Positions 46,640 through 60,321 of a stretch of 64,000 nt of DNA are shown here, piece after piece. The DNA is from Septoria linicola (lineage: Eukaryota > Ascomycota > Dothideomycetes > Mycosphaerellales > Mycosphaerellaceae): contig CP099423.1 of assembly GCA_024114885.1 (NCBI GenBank), positions 992,001-1,056,000 of the forward strand, in the 5' to 3' direction. The notes under the pieces were generated by a model. That model ran no database searches. It was given only the letters and a program-made list of their open reading frames with translations, and had not been told where the DNA came from. The stretch's first letter is position 1. Every line of letters begins with the position of its first letter. Position numbers and translations under genes: made by a program.

Positions 46640-47490
46640 TATAGTATAGATCGGCCTAAGATACGTAATAAGTAAGCTAGAGTAGTAGTATATCTAGGTA
46701 AAATTTATAAAATTAGCTATTATAGATATAAAGAAGTAACTTCCTATCTATAGAGTATACTAATTAAGGCTACTATCTCTTTTAATCTTATATAGCTTAT
46801 AAGGCGAAGAGCTAGCTCTATAGTTAAATAGCTAACGAGATTAATTAGTAATTATTCTAAACGTCTAAGCTATATAGTATCGATAGACTTAGTAGGTCTA
46901 GTAGTATTTCTAGAATTTATATTTACTTTAATAAGTCTAACTATACTAGTATAGTTAAACTCTACTAGTATATATAGAGACGTTATATAGTAGTAAGGGG
47001 ATTCTACCTAAGTATTAAGTATATAGAGGCGATAATTCTTAGAGATAATATTAAGTAGTATATACTTTAGTATAGATATTTTTAATATACTACTACTAAG
47101 TATTAAGTATAGAATAAAAGATATAGAGCGTATTAGCGAGTAGTAACGAAGTTTAAATACGGCTATAGGCCTTAGAGTATAATAGTACGATAGCTAAGAC
47201 TAACGATATCGTATAATTCTAAATATATATTATACCTATCCTAATTAAGTAGTATTATATATACGCGCTCTTTTTATATACGCTTTAGTAGCCGACTATA
47301 TATTACTAAATAGTCGCTTTCTTTTTTAACTAGGTAGGTCTAGTAGCTATTTCTCCGATACGATATAGTTAGCGTAGCTAAAATTAGTATCGAACTCTTT
47401 ATACCGAGACTAGCGCTATAGTAGTCTTTAGTAAGCTACTAATTATAGTAGGCTTCGATATTATACCTCTTAAAGTAATATCTACTAATA
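46640..47490 (+). pseudogene. Possible integrase-like relic
   Basis: On the plus strand SIDLVGLVVF (about 46873-46905) and AIILRDN (about 47028-47050) resemble the first and second catalytic Asp blocks of a retroviral-type integrase, with basic sequence before them. It is not the same as the copia elements above. Many stops; family uncertain. Confidence 0.3.
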
Positions 47491-47599
47491 TTAGCTAGAG
47501 GTAAGAGACACGAGCCCGGCTAAGACAAACCTACTAACGTACTATAAATAAAATCAAAATAGTCGTATATCGGAGCCTTAAACTTAGTAACTTACGATT

Positions 47600-49867
47600 C
47601 GAGAGTACGAAGAAATATAAGTAGTATTATACTCTTGATCTCTCTACTATCGATACTTAATACTCGGATACTAGCGGTAGGTAGGAGTAAACGAAATAGA
47701 TAGCTCTAGTATTCTAGCCTATATAGTAGGTAGCTATCGAATTAGAAGCTATACGAATTATTTAATACGATTTGTCCGAATATCCTTACGTAGGTATCGT
47801 ATAGGACGTAGCTATACGATAACACCTTTTCGGGCGTACGTATAATATAGTATAAGTAAGTCTTATATAATTTCGTAATCGCAAAATAGCTAGTTAGGTT
47901 CTATAGTATCTTAGTATACTACTCGACTATATTACTACTCGCCGATAACTCTCTATCGTAGTCTATTAAGTCCTCGTAGAGTCTATTAAGGAAGGAATGT
48001 CGGGTCGTAGCCTATACTACCGATTCGTAAATAGCCTTCTTAATATATAACTTGAATATACGCTCGAAAAGCTATTTAGCCTCGAAACCTAGGATAGTTA
48101 GCTTCGGCCGCACAATTTATAGAATCCTTACGATGTAATCTAGGGGGAAAGCTAGCGAGTAGTAATACTGAAGCCAGTAGTGGACTAACGAGATAGAACA
48201 TGTAAGCTTCGGAAGGTAGTATGCCTAAGACCTCCTTTATATATTCTGTCAGACATTCGTGTAAAGCACCCTCTAGTCGAGAGTTCTAGGCAAAAGAGAA
48301 GGTCTTCCGGTAGTCCGAACAGAATGAGTTGAGCATGTTCCGTATAAATGAGTGCACGTGCTTTGTTAAGAAGGATAGACCGAGTGCCTGCCTTGACCTT
48401 GAAGCTTCTTGCCTGATGTCGCCTAAGCGAGGTTGTATCGCTCCCACCCTCTCATGTATGCTGGTTCCTTTCCTGATCCCAATGACCTGAACACGCCGAA
48501 AATGTTGTGTCATTCGCGTATGCACTTCCTCTGCTGCCTGTCCATATTGACGTACCATGATGTAACCTATGGCTTCTAGTAAAGTCGAGGTGCCAAGATG
48601 ACATTCGTACGTTCTCGAAGTGGCCTCGACCACGACAACAACACTCGGCAAGACCTCTGTTAGTAGATCCGATGGCGCAGGTAGTGCTGCTTGCTCCGCA
48701 ATATAGCTAGCACTAGCACGCAGGCCGCCTAGATCAGGGGCGAAATAGCATAGCGAATCGCAGATTGGGCCAAAAACCCTGCTGCAAAGAAGCGTGCCCA
48801 GACTGCGCCGCGAAAGAACGCCGGGACTCGTTCTTATCCAGTCAACAGCACGTGTGGTATGCACACCAGGCCCCGAGCTCTGTCTCCATTGCGAATCGTG
48901 ATATATCTGAAACTCATAGTCTACAAAAATCGTAGGGTTTGCCATTTGCTGGCATCGTAGCTCTTTCCACAGATATACTTGTCTATGGCGCTCAGCGAGA
49001 AAACCATTGTCAGACTTCCGCAAGAGCTGGCGAAGCACTTCAGACTTGAGCTTCTTACCGATCATAACCGTGAACATCGGCGTAGCTTGCGGAGCTACTT
49101 CAAGTGCGATGAAAGCCTGCTCGAAATCAATCATGGTCGATGTCGTACGATCATAACTGACTGCCAGCAACGGACAGAATTGTGTTGCGTTGGACGTCAT
49201 TGCGATGCACTGCAAAGCTTTGGACTGCTCTTGAACTACGCTTTATACATTGGGCGGGGTACGATCCAAGATCCTGGAACCAGGGAATTGGGTCTGCGCA
49301 AACGAGGGAAATGGATGTAGAACCTGAAAGTCGCTGTCGTCCATTGTTAAGTAGCTGAAGATACCCGCAAGGGCGTTGTCGACGAGTGCGATGTGCAGTC
49401 TGCTCAACAGTTGCATCATGACCAGCTCGGACCACGATGCAGGAGCACACGCTGACGGCTTGAGTTTTCTGGGCATAGCTCGCGTAGATTTGCCCAACTT
49501 GGACTTCAATCATGCAGGCCTTGCCACACATCGGCCCGTCTCCGATCGTAATGTCGCACGACTCGTACGAATCTTTGAGATTGAAGGCTGCAAACGACGC
49601 GACATCGATCACAACTGCATTAACGGACTCATCGACGGCGGTCTCCTAAGCGACGATGTTATCAGCAGTCCGCCCAAAAGGCTTCCCGCCGATAGCTGTG
49701 TTCCACACATCGACTTGAAGATACGTTGCTTGCACGCTCGTGCTGACCGGGTTTTTGGTGATCGCGCTATAATGGAGGCAGTAGCAGGACAGCGGCCGGA
49801 AGGTCGCAGCACACTCATTTGACAAGCTGAGAGTTGGAAACGTAGTTAGCGACAATCGATTCTCCAT
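47600..49867 (-). pseudogene. Large host gene, broken, with its 3' part in RIPed DNA
   Basis: Minus-strand coding starts at ATG 49867 (MENRLSLTTFPTLSLSNECA). TAG at 49646-49648 interrupts it between ADNIVA and ETAVDESV. The same frame continues (DVASFAAFNLKDSYESCDIT), shifts by one near 49445-49470 into ASWSELVMMQLLSRLHIALV, and may cross a 39-nt intron (49210-49248, GTATAA...TTTGCAG) into the long frame ending at TAG 48286-48288. That TAG is again followed in frame by 67 open codons (RLEGALHECLTEYIKEVL) to about 48082. Beyond that the frame goes on into AT-rich DNA with mainly Gln/Trp-type stops. No domain recognised. At least three lesions, so inactive. Confidence 0.55.
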
Positions 49868-50150
49868 GTATGGGACTGCATATGCATATCGTCGACCTTA
49901 CCAGTGATATTCATGAGCTCTGAATCAGGCAGTCATCTCTGTCTACCTGTTACATATAAGCATGCCATATAGCCGCTTGCCTTCTTCACAATTCTTCGGG
50001 CACTAATGTCGTGGCCAATGATGCTGGACTACGCAAACCAGTGCCTGTAGCACGTGCTAGCTTGCGCCGCAATACACGGATTTGACAATCTTTAGCAGTA
50101 CTCATATCGAGTGGCAATGGATTATTGTAACGGGTCTGCTGTTCAAGGTA
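49868..50150. other. Short intergenic stretch, no gene seen
   Basis: Balanced composition, between the large minus-strand gene and the coiled-coil ORF. Confidence 0.4.
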
Positions 50151-50423
50151 TCAGCTTCGACGACACCTGAGCTGATATACTGCGGTGCTCACGATCTCCA
50201 GATCCTGCGACTGAACGACTTTCATTTGACGAGCCAAAGCTGTGCGCTCGCGTTTGCATTTGTGCAATCGTTCCATGTGCTTCTCCAGAGCACCTTGTAG
50301 TTTGATGATCTCTTGCTCAAGTGCTTCGTGTGTGGCTCGAAGCTGTGTTGCAGTGGTACGCTTACCGGAACATTCGTCTGTTTCGTAGTGCTTCAGCAAC
50401 TCGAGCATAGTGCGACGGTACAT
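50151..50423 (-). CDS. Coiled-coil ORF truncated by hAT copy B
   Basis: The native frame begins at or before the ATG at 50421-50423, which lies inside the hAT target duplication; the apparent upstream extension is transposon. The 90 residues are a strong coiled coil (TQLRATHEALEQEIIKLQ, ALEKHMERLHKCKRERTALA). If the element is removed, the minus-strand frame reads on into 60322-60420 (YTRY-stop-FRVREKSSI), so this may be the C-terminal part of a split gene. Confidence 0.45.
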   Translation of the reverse strand: MYRRTMLELLKHYETDECSGKRTTATQLRATHEALEQEIIKLQGALEKHMERLHKCKRERTALARQMKVVQSQDLEIVSTAVYQLRCRRS

Positions 50424-50428
50424 ACCAA
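50421..50428 (+). repeat. 8-bp target duplication, hAT copy B, left
   Basis: CATACCAA, matched at 60322-60329 by TATACTAA; both differences are C-to-T. Confidence 0.8.
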
Positions 50429-53400
50429 CAGACTGGTCCACAAGTAAGTAACGCAAGTGAAGATACCTTCACTTGCTTACTTGCCATTTAGTACTCTCGC
50501 TGCTTACTTGTCAAGTAAGTAAGACAATCTCTACTTACTTGCACAAGCCTTACTTGCTCGGTGACGCTAGCTATAAGCGGTAGTATATTGCGATATCGAA
50601 TGAATACTAGTCTATCTCAACCGTGTTAGTACTATCTACTATTACTATTACTACCGTAGGTATTATTAGCTACGTAATACGCCTAAATAGCGTACTAGTT
50701 AGTATAATAAAACCGCTATTTATCTATAACTTTAGAGTAACTAAATATCGCATAGTTTTACTATATAACTATCGTCTACGTAGTTATAACACGTCGCTAG
50801 TAACGCTAAATTATCGCTTAGGCTCGTTACTTATTACTAGACAGGTATATATATCTAACGCTATTTATACTAGGCTTAGCTATTATCGTCTCTTTTTAAT
50901 CTAGTAAAGTATTAGTAACTAGCTTATATTAAGTTTAACTACCTTCTTCCGCTTCTTACTATAGTACTATATATACTCGTCTATAGCTATATTATTATCG
51001 CTATCGCTATCGCTATCGTTATTAATTATAAGCGAGTAGATAACGTAGCGAGTAGCTATACTAGGAGCGCGTAGACTGACTATTAACGTAGGAGGCCTCC
51101 TATACTTGTCTTTATATATATTCTATAGCTATTAGATAGTAGCCTTAGTTCTTATAATCTAATCTTTATCGTTACTAGCCTATTATTATTATTTATCTAG
51201 TTTCTTAATAAACTACTATTTTATATTCGGATAGAATACTACTATAGCTACGTAAATAGGCGTTTCGTCTATCTTAGTAAAGTAATCGTTATACTTAGTC
51301 TAACTAAGCTTAATACTAGCGCGGAAGTACTATTATATAGTAAGTTAGACTTAGGTCGTTCTATATATCGGCTTTAGTACGTAGTTATCGTTATTATTCG
51401 CTATCGATACGCTATTTACGCTTTAGTAGTTAGAGGTTATTATCGATTAGATACTAGATAATAAACGCTTTAAAGTAACTTATTAGTACGTCTATTACTA
51501 GTAGTACTTACTAAATAGTACTAAACTTGCCGCCGCTAGTACCTTATAGTGTCTTTATTACTATCTTTAATAGCTAGAGGATCTCGCGATACTACTTAAT
51601 TATATACTAATCGTCGTCTATTAATTAATTACGGACGATAGAAGGCTCTAGCTTTATATAGTACCTATTAGAGTATTTCTTAGTCTACTTCTATATAGCT
51701 ATATACTACTTATCTACCTCTTGTTCGTAGTACTTATTAATAGCGGCTCTAAGCTTTAATATACGCTTAGAGCTGTCGTCGAATAAGTACTAGCGCGTAT
51801 ATACGTCGTATAATAGACGATATATATCCTTATCGCCCTCTACCTTAAATAGAGCTACCTTAGTAAGCTATAGTCGTTCTACCTCCTCCTATGCCTATAG
51901 TAAACGATTAAGATAATAGAGCGTATTATAAAGCTTACTAATTAGTCTATAGCGACGCTAATATAGTAGTATTATATCCTTAAACGTTAGTCTATTAATA
52001 GCTATATTAATAGCTTTAGATTTAAGTACTTCTAGATCTTTACTAGTTAGCGTAGCCTGTCTAACGAGGTTAAATATATAGCCTATATAACGTAGCTAAT
52101 TCTAGTATTTATCGAAGCTATATTCCTACGTAAGGTACTTAATTACCTTAGGGTTATTACTAGCGTTATTAGAGATAAAGTAACTAACTTTATCGTATAG
52201 GTTATAGTATACTATTACCTCTACTATAGTCTCTACAATATTATAGCTAGTATAATAGCCCTTCTACCTTAGTAGATCTAGTAATATTATCCTTAGTTAA
52301 CCTTCTATAGAGATAAAGTATATAATAATACTAAGTAATACTAGTTTGTTTTTAGATATCTATAGGTCGAATAAGAAGCTAATCCTCGTAATAGCTACTA
52401 CTAACTTCTCTATAATATAGCCGAGTTATTTATCGAATACTATTACTATCTTAGAGCTCGTAGTTTAATATAAAGGAATAAATTAGTAGTAACGAGGTTA
52501 GAGATAGGATAGGAGCGCTCTAAAGGCTAGTAAATCGTACTTATAGAAGGTAATATTGTCTATAATTAGCTATATATATAGTAACGTAAGGAAGTCGTCT
52601 ATATCGAATTTAATAGCTATATTATTATTAACGCTCTAAGGCGCTACGTCGGCGAGACGAAGGTACCGCGTAGTAGAGGCGTAGGCGCTACGAGCGCGAG
52701 TCTCTCTAAGGTATCTATCGCTACCTTATAGTTATTAGACTACACTTTTACTAGTCTATATTAGATTACTCGTAAGGTAAGTTAGGCGTTTCGTACTCGA
52801 TACTATTTCGTTTCTTATACTAATCGTACGCGTAGTACGGCTACCGCGTAGGCCTCGATCTAGCTACTACTAATACTACCTTCGCTAGTAAAGCTCTTAG
52901 TAACGAAGATAAGTAAGACGGCTCTAGTAAAGAGTCTAACTAGTTTTAGTCTAGCGATACGTATACTTATTACGTCTAAGGCGTACTAACTACGATACTA
53001 TTCCGCTAGCGCTACGCTAGCGATAACTAAGATACTCTAAGCCTATAAAGGCTAAGATAGCTCGGCTATAGCGCGCTTACGCGTCGTAGTCGTAATCGTA
53101 GAACTAGGTCTCTATAATTTTCTCTCTTTCTAATTTTTATATATATATCTTATAATATAGTTTGTCTACGTACGTCGTACGCGTTTCGCTTATACTTCGA
53201 ACTCGTCTAGTACCTTATACTCGTTAACGTTCTCTACTAATTCCTAGGTATTATACTCTTCTAGCTAATATCGCTATTTTATAAAGTATTACTATTATCC
53301 TTTAACCTTTCTAGTTTTTAAGACCTTCTCTACCTCCTATTCGCCTTTATCGTCCGCGAGTAGTATACTCTACGCCTACGCTTCGTCTAGTCCTCGCTAC

Positions 53401-56400
53401 TATTTAAGAAGAGAAATATAGAAGACATTATAGATACGTATAGTACTTAGTAGAGCTAGGCGATATACCTACGCCTCTATAACGCTAATTACTCGATATA
53501 GACTAATAAACTTCTCTACTAGCTTCTTACTTAGCCGGTTTAAGTTAAGGTTTTTAGTAGATAAGAGTATAAGGTCTCCTATCTTATACTACTAGGGTTT
53601 ATACTAAGAGTTATAGTACTTTACTTACGCGTCGGTTACGGCTTTCTAGCGCTTCTATAGCTCCTTATATACGTTATAAAGTCTCTCTACTATATCCTTT
53701 ACTATAGATACCTCTCTCCCTAGACGCTCGTCCTAAGCGTTATATATACGCGTTACTATTTTAGAGTTAAACCTATATAAGATATTAAAGAGGCTCTTAC
53801 GTAGCGTAGAGTAGTCGCTATTATTATACGCGAACTCCGCTTATAGTAGTAAAGTAGCCTAATTATCTTATTACTCGTTATAGAAGATATAGAGGTACTA
53901 CTCTAAAGTCTAGTTAGTACGCTCTATTTAGCTATCTATTTATAGGTAGAACGCTATACTAAGCTTACGCTTTATATACGTTTCGTAGTAGAAGTCTAAC
54001 TAAAACTAGCTTATAAATACTAAGCCTCTATCTATTATAATACTAGTAGGTATACTATAGTATTAGACGACCTTGTTACTTAGAATACTCGTAAGCTTAG
54101 CGCTTATATATCTCTTAGTTATAGTAACGAATATCGACATTTTAGTATATCTATCGATAATTACTAGGATCGTATCGTAGACGTATACGTTTCGCTTACT
54201 TAGTAGGAGATCTATAATAAAGTCTATCGTTAGTTCTTACTATAGTCTTTCTAGTAGGAGTAACGACTTTAGTTTACTATATAGGCGATAGCGCCTCGCT
54301 TTCGTATACTAGTAGGCTTTATAGGCTTCTATATACTCGGCTACGTTAGTCGCTATTCTTAGCTAGTAGTACTTCTACTATATTAACTTTAGCGTTTTAT
54401 CTTTCCTAAAGTAGCTAGCTAGGACGTCGTCGTAGTATATACGTATTACCTACGTCTTTAAGGCGTAGTCCTTTAGAAGATATAGGTAGTCTTCTATAAA
54501 TAAAGTATTATCTTTAATCCTATATTACTCGTATACGCCTCTATTATACTTCGCCTACTCGTATACTACGTAGGTATTCGGCTCTACGTATATAATCGCT
54601 TTAGCGTACCTAAATATAAGGTCGGAAATATTAGCGTATAGTTATTCGCGCGCGACTATTACGCTAGCTACTCGCTATAGTAGCGATACGCCGGCCTTAC
54701 TATAGACGGCGTCCTCTTTAAGGCTTATACTATTCGGCCTACCTCTCTAGTAATAGAGAGCGTCTCTTAGTTCTATAGTTTAGACGCTTTTAGAGTTAGA
54801 ATCTTTAGGTATAGGTAGTCTCGCCTATCTATACTCTACGTCCTTATCTTCGCTTACGACTTCTACGATCCTTACGTACGCTTTACTATCGTAACGTATA
54901 CGCTCTACCTCTATAGCTACGCTTCGTATCTACTTCGCTAGTAACCTCTAAGATCTACTAAGCGAACGCTTTTAGTAATATCTCTATAATAGTAGGTTAC
55001 TACTACTACCTATAACTATTACTAGTTACTAAGTAGGTTTTATAGTAGAGGGACTATAGCCTTTCTACTCTTATAGCTCTATATAATACGTCGCGTATAT
55101 AGCTCGAACTCGCGCTATAATAGGGTTACTCGCGTCGCGTATAGGTAACGATTAACTTAAGGAGTCCTATATCTTTAGTTTAGTCTAAAGTATAGGTAAT
55201 AGGTTAGATATATACTAGGCCTCTCTAGCGTAGTTACTACGCCTCGATAGCGCGTCGGTAGGGTTTAGCTTACTAGTACGATACTTAATCGTAAAATTAT
55301 AAGGTACTAGTAAGGTTACCTACCTTGCCTATTAGCCTATTAGTTACTTTATTATTATAAAGGCTTTAAGGTTAGCGTAGTCGACGATTATAGTAATCGT
55401 ATACTATACGCCTTCGAGATACGGTCGCTATACCTTAAAGGCTTCTATAACTATAAGGAGTTTCTTATCGTATACCTCGTAATTATACTCTATAGTAATT
55501 AGCTTACGCGAGTAAAATACGATCGGGTACTAGTTCTCTTTAAAGAGCTATATTAAGATCCCTACTACTACGAAATCTAACGCGTTAGTTTCGATACGTA
55601 TAGGCTACGTAGGATTATAGTATCTAAGAAGTAGTATAGTTTAGAATACTTTCTTTAGCTACTAAAACGTATACTCCTCGCTTTCGCTCTACTAGATAGG
55701 CTCTAGCTTCTTATCTTTAATAGCTCTCTTAGATAGAGCTATAAGGAGCGTTACTATCTTAGAGTACTATCGAATAAAACGACGATAGAAGTTAGTAAAT
55801 CCTAAGAAGGATTAGACCTCTATAAGGGTTATAGGCTTTAGCTACGCTACGATAGCGTCGACCCTATATAGATCTATCGTAACGCCTCTAGTAGTTACTA
55901 CGAAGCCTAAGAAATCGACTTTTTTCTAGAAGAACTTATATTTCTTCCTTTATATATATAGACTAAACTTCCTAAGCCTCTTAAGTACTACGCTAACGTC
56001 GCGTATATACTACTCTCTCAAAGTACTATAGATTAGGATATTATCTAAATATACTACGTAACTAGTATCTACGAGCCTAGCTAAGGCTTAGTTAATATAC
56101 CCCTAGAAGGTTATAGGTATATTAGTTAGGCCGAAGAGTATTACTCTATATTAGAAGTAATCGTAGCGCGTATAAAACGCAGTCTTCTAGTAGTCGGCTA
56201 GCTTGATCCTAATACGATAATACGTATCTATAAGATCTAAAGAGGTAAACTATATAGTACTTATAAGCCTATTAAGTATCTTACTAATAAGTAGTAGAGG
56301 ATACCTATTCTTAATAATAATCTTATTAAGCCCTCTATAATCTATATAGAGTCGAAGGCGACTATTCTTCTTTAGTATAAATAGGATAGGCGTACTCGCC

Positions 56401-59400
56401 TCGCTTTCGCTACGCTCGATCTAATTATACTCTAGCGTATCTTTTAGATACTTCTAAAGTTCCTCTAGCTCCCTTCTAGATTAATAGTAGAGAGGCTTAA
56501 ATAGAGGCTTCTTCCCTAGTTCTAAGTCGATCGTATACTCTATATCTTCGACTAGCTTACTTCTTACTTTCTCGCTTAGGTTAAGAATATCTACGAATTA
56601 CTTAAACTCGCTAGGAATCGGCTTAAGCTCCTTACTTACGCCTTATACGCTTACTATATATACTACTAGAGCGTTACGTATATCCTTAAAGAACTTATAC
56701 GCTTCTCGTACGCGAACCGTACTAGTCTCGCTAGTACGGTTAAAGAGCTACTTATTCGTTAGTAGTCTAATTACCTAGTAGGACCTTCTCTATAGTCGGC
56801 CTACGATTAGATCTAGCTCTAGGATATTAAAGGTATAGAAGATCCTACTACTTATACGCGTCGCTTCTATAGAGTCTATAAGGCGTAGGCGTAGGTAGTA
56901 TACTCTATAATAATAGCCCTTGTTACCTAAGAAGCTAGAAGTAGGTAGTAAGGCTATATTCGGTCTTAGAGGTAACCTATACTTAAGAGTATAAGACTAA
57001 GATATAATATTAATATCTACTATATTATCTAGGAGGTATTTATAACGAATACTCCTCTCTAGTACCTCGACTACGCCTTTAATATATACTATATATATAG
57101 CTTATATAGATAGGAAGTCTTTACTAGTTAATTTAGCTCTAGTATCTAGAGACTCTAGTTCCTCTCTAATACCTATACTTTTTTCGACTTACTAGCGTTA
57201 ATACTACGTACTATAGGCTTCTTACTATCGTCGCTCTAGGAGTCTAGATTAGAGTACTTATTCTTATAGTGTCTATACTTCTTATATCTATAATACTAGA
57301 TATATAATAGGTTATCGCTTACGCGTCGGTTACGCTCTATAGGCTTCTTACCTAACCTATCCTTCTATTTTTCCTTCTCTCTAAAGAGTTTCTTAGATAG
57401 TTAGCGAGTACGCTCCTTATACTTCTTGTCTCTAGCGCGCTTACTAGGACCTCTATCCTTATTAGTACCTTTCTTAGGCCCTAGTATAAGATCGGCTTCC
57501 TTATATCGTTTCGTAAACGCGACGAGGTCGCTACGGTTACGTAGTAGTAGGTCCTTCTACTTTAAGAGCTCCTATCGTAGTAGCTTACGTAGCTTTACGA
57601 TAAACGTACGATACTACTACTCTTCGCTAAAGTTACCTAGCTAGTACTCTAGAATATTTAACTCTATATCGAATTACTAGGTAGTTTAGTTATAGCGTTA
57701 CTAGATACGCTCGTACTCTATAGTTACGAGGATCGTACGATTCTACTCGTTACTAACTAAGTTAAAGATAAAGGCTTGAAACTTGTCTTAAGTATAGGAG
57801 AAAGGAAGATAGTCTATATTATTCTCGTTATACTACTTATCTAAGATATCGCCTACTAGATATAAGATAGCGTAGAGTACGCGCGGCCTATACGCTACGA
57901 AATAGTCTACGCTATTAGCGAAGATTACCTTAAGTGTTCTAATAAACTCTCTAGCTTCTCTAACGTTCTTACCTTTAAAGAGCTTCGGCTCCTTTAACCT
58001 TAGGCTCTTACTAACTCTAAGGTTACTACTTATACGAGGCGTAGGCTCGTTACCTAGGTCTTCTAGCTATAGTCTACTAATACTAGACGCCTTATCTTGT
58101 TTATAGCGACTAAGCTATACGCTAGTAAGAGAGCTACTCTCTATAGGCGCTACGAGTTCGCTTCGTAAGCGTATATTCTTACGTTATAGGTTAGCGAGGT
58201 AGACCTACTTACGTAACGCCTTATTAGTAGCCGCTAAGCGATCTAGCTCTATATCCTTATCTACTAGTTAGCTATATCCTATAGCGTTACTAGCGTTAGG
58301 CCCGTTTTAGTTAAGATAATCTTCTAGCTCTTATTTAGTAAGCTCGTCTCGTATACGCTCCTTCTACGAGGCGCCGTCGTTATACGATATCTTGTTTCTA
58401 GGGTTCTATAGATTACTACTCTATATAGGAGAGAAGAATTAGAATTATAAAAGGTATATAGTAACGTATAGAACGCTCTTAACTATCGTTAAGACTATAG
58501 ACTAATTCTTATAGGTTCTAATATAGAGCGCGTACGTCGTATATAAAATACCTATACGCTAAGTATACTCGGTATAGGCTAGTATACTAAGGTAAGGTAG
58601 TAAGGTAAGTAGCCTTCCTTTACTTCGACTATTTACTCTACGCTCTTATACTACGCCTTCCGAGAGTAGTAGATCTTATATACCTAAACTACCTTTTTAT
58701 ATACGTTCTATAGCCGCTAGCTATACGTAAAGACCTATAAAGTAATCTAAGTATCGTCTATTAGCTAAGAGTATACTAGTAATCGTTCGAAGTCTAGTTA
58801 GTCGAGTAATTTAGTATTATTATCGTATTTACGTTTTATAAGGCGTTTAAAGAGTATAGGCTACGAAGCCTATATAGACGCGTTATCGTCTACCTACGTA
58901 GCTAATTCTAATAGTATAGACTCTAAGTCGGTACTAATTACTAAAGATAGATCTAATACTAATTCCGTGTCTATACTATACTCTATAATAGCGTTATTAT
59001 TATTACGCTAGTATTTAGAGTTATTAGTATCGCTCTTAGTTAATACCTTCGTATCTCTATAAGCTAATAACTTATAATCTTAAGACTAGACTAAACTTAC
59101 TTTAACTTACTAGTACGCTATATAATACTTATTTTAGAATATATTAATTTGCCTATTAGATTTAGTATAAGCTATTTAGTAACGATAGGTGTTTTAAGAT
59201 AATATAACGATATATCTATAGTAGTAGATATAGTTTCTCTATTAGCTAGAAAGTAATAGTCTACTAATAATAAAATACGATAAGAAAATAAGCTTAAAGT
59301 TTTAGTACTAGAACTATATAAATATAGAGATGTTTTTATATAGAAATTTAGCTAACTATCTAAGCTCTATTTTATACTACTAAGCTTGTCTATCTAATAT

Positions 59401-60321
59401 ATTCTAGTAATGTTATTTAAAGTAGAAGAAACTATACTATAATTATAACGATAGACTATAAGGAATTTAGAGTCTTAAGTTATTAGATTTAACGTTAAGC
59501 GTATATAAGCGAGCTCGACTAGCGTAGCTAAGCTAATTAGACCGCCTAATTATATAGCTTTAGCTACTTCTTTAACGATCTCTATACCTTATTTACCTTA
59601 TAACGATCTAGTATAACTATACTAATACCCTTACCTTTAATACGCGTATAGTAGACTAGATACTTATAATAGCCTAGCTATACTATCCTATATACCTATA
59701 GACACTACTCGATTATCTCGTATATCTTAATACTATTAAATAGTAGAGAATAGTATAATAAACGCTCTAACGCCGTCGTACGAAACAATTACTATAATTC
59801 TACTACTCTTACTCGAATAAATATAACCTTATTTTGTACGCGTAGCCGCTACGTACTAATATCGACTAATAAGAAGTTAAATAGCCGCTACTCTTATAAC
59901 GAGGGCTATATTAGTACTAGCTCTAATAACGGCGATAGGTTATCGTACGTAGTAAGCTTAATAACGGTAGTTATAGTTATAGTTAATATTATTAGTAGAG
60001 CTACTAGAGATAGCGTGTCGTTACGTATAAGGTCGATAACCTACTACGTTTAGTACGATTCCTACTTATAGCCTACTATATCTACCTCGTCGCCTATCTT
60101 AGATCGCGATTTATATAGAGAATAGGCTAATAGCTCGATTTAGTAGAGGTACGTATAGTAGAGAAGAAGGATAACGTTAGGCTATAAGGCTTATAAGTTA
60201 CTTACTATTTATTTACTTACTTACTTATCTTACTTACGTAATAGCTAGGCTCTCTACTTACTTACTTACTTACTATAAGGCTTATAAATAAGTAAATCCT
60301 ACTTACTTAGCGACTAGTCTA
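50429..60321 (-). mobile_element. hAT transposon copy B, split by a gypsy element
   Basis: Same family as copy A: same CAGACTGGTC start, same subterminal array and palindrome (50453-50476), and an 8-bp target duplication. Collinear with copy A over 50429-52643 and from about 58626 to 60321. It carries about 350 bp (59817-60162) that copy A lacks, and lacks about 165 bp present in copy A at 20594-20757, where the gypsy element sits. The left end is hardly mutated, whereas the right end is strongly RIPed (final CTG now CTA). Confidence 0.9.
52644..58625 (-). mobile_element. Chromodomain Ty3/gypsy retrotransposon nested in hAT copy B
   Basis: About 6 kb, minus strand, RIP-degraded. In order from the right: gag zinc knuckle at 57255-57300 reading Y-x-x-Y-x4-H-x4-Y (a CCHC with every Cys turned to Tyr); reverse transcriptase at 56022-56060 VVYLDNILIYS (D-to-N in the Y-L-D-D box); RNase H at 55510-55600 ETNALDFVVVGIL; integrase at 54130-54195 ILVIIDRYTKMSIF; the pol tail YRLALLSTIRIYNVF at about 53400-53470; and a chromodomain at about 53205-53345 (EVEKVLKTRKVKG...LEEYNT-stop-ELVEN). 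The chromodomain places it among the chromoviruses. LTRs could not be identified, so the ends are taken from where homology to hAT copy A stops. Confidence 0.85.

Noticed and set aside
22830..47500. A single giant cargo-carrying element (Starship-like)
   Set aside because: No tyrosine recombinase captain or matching short terminal repeats could be seen; the block is explained in large part by nested retroelements.
48979..49822. Plus-strand ORFs of 113 and 148 codons
   Set aside because: Antisense to the large minus-strand gene, whose frames carry better coding character across several segments.
57426..57644. 72-codon plus-strand ORF in the gypsy element
   Set aside because: Antisense to the gag region of the minus-strand element and of no recognisable content.
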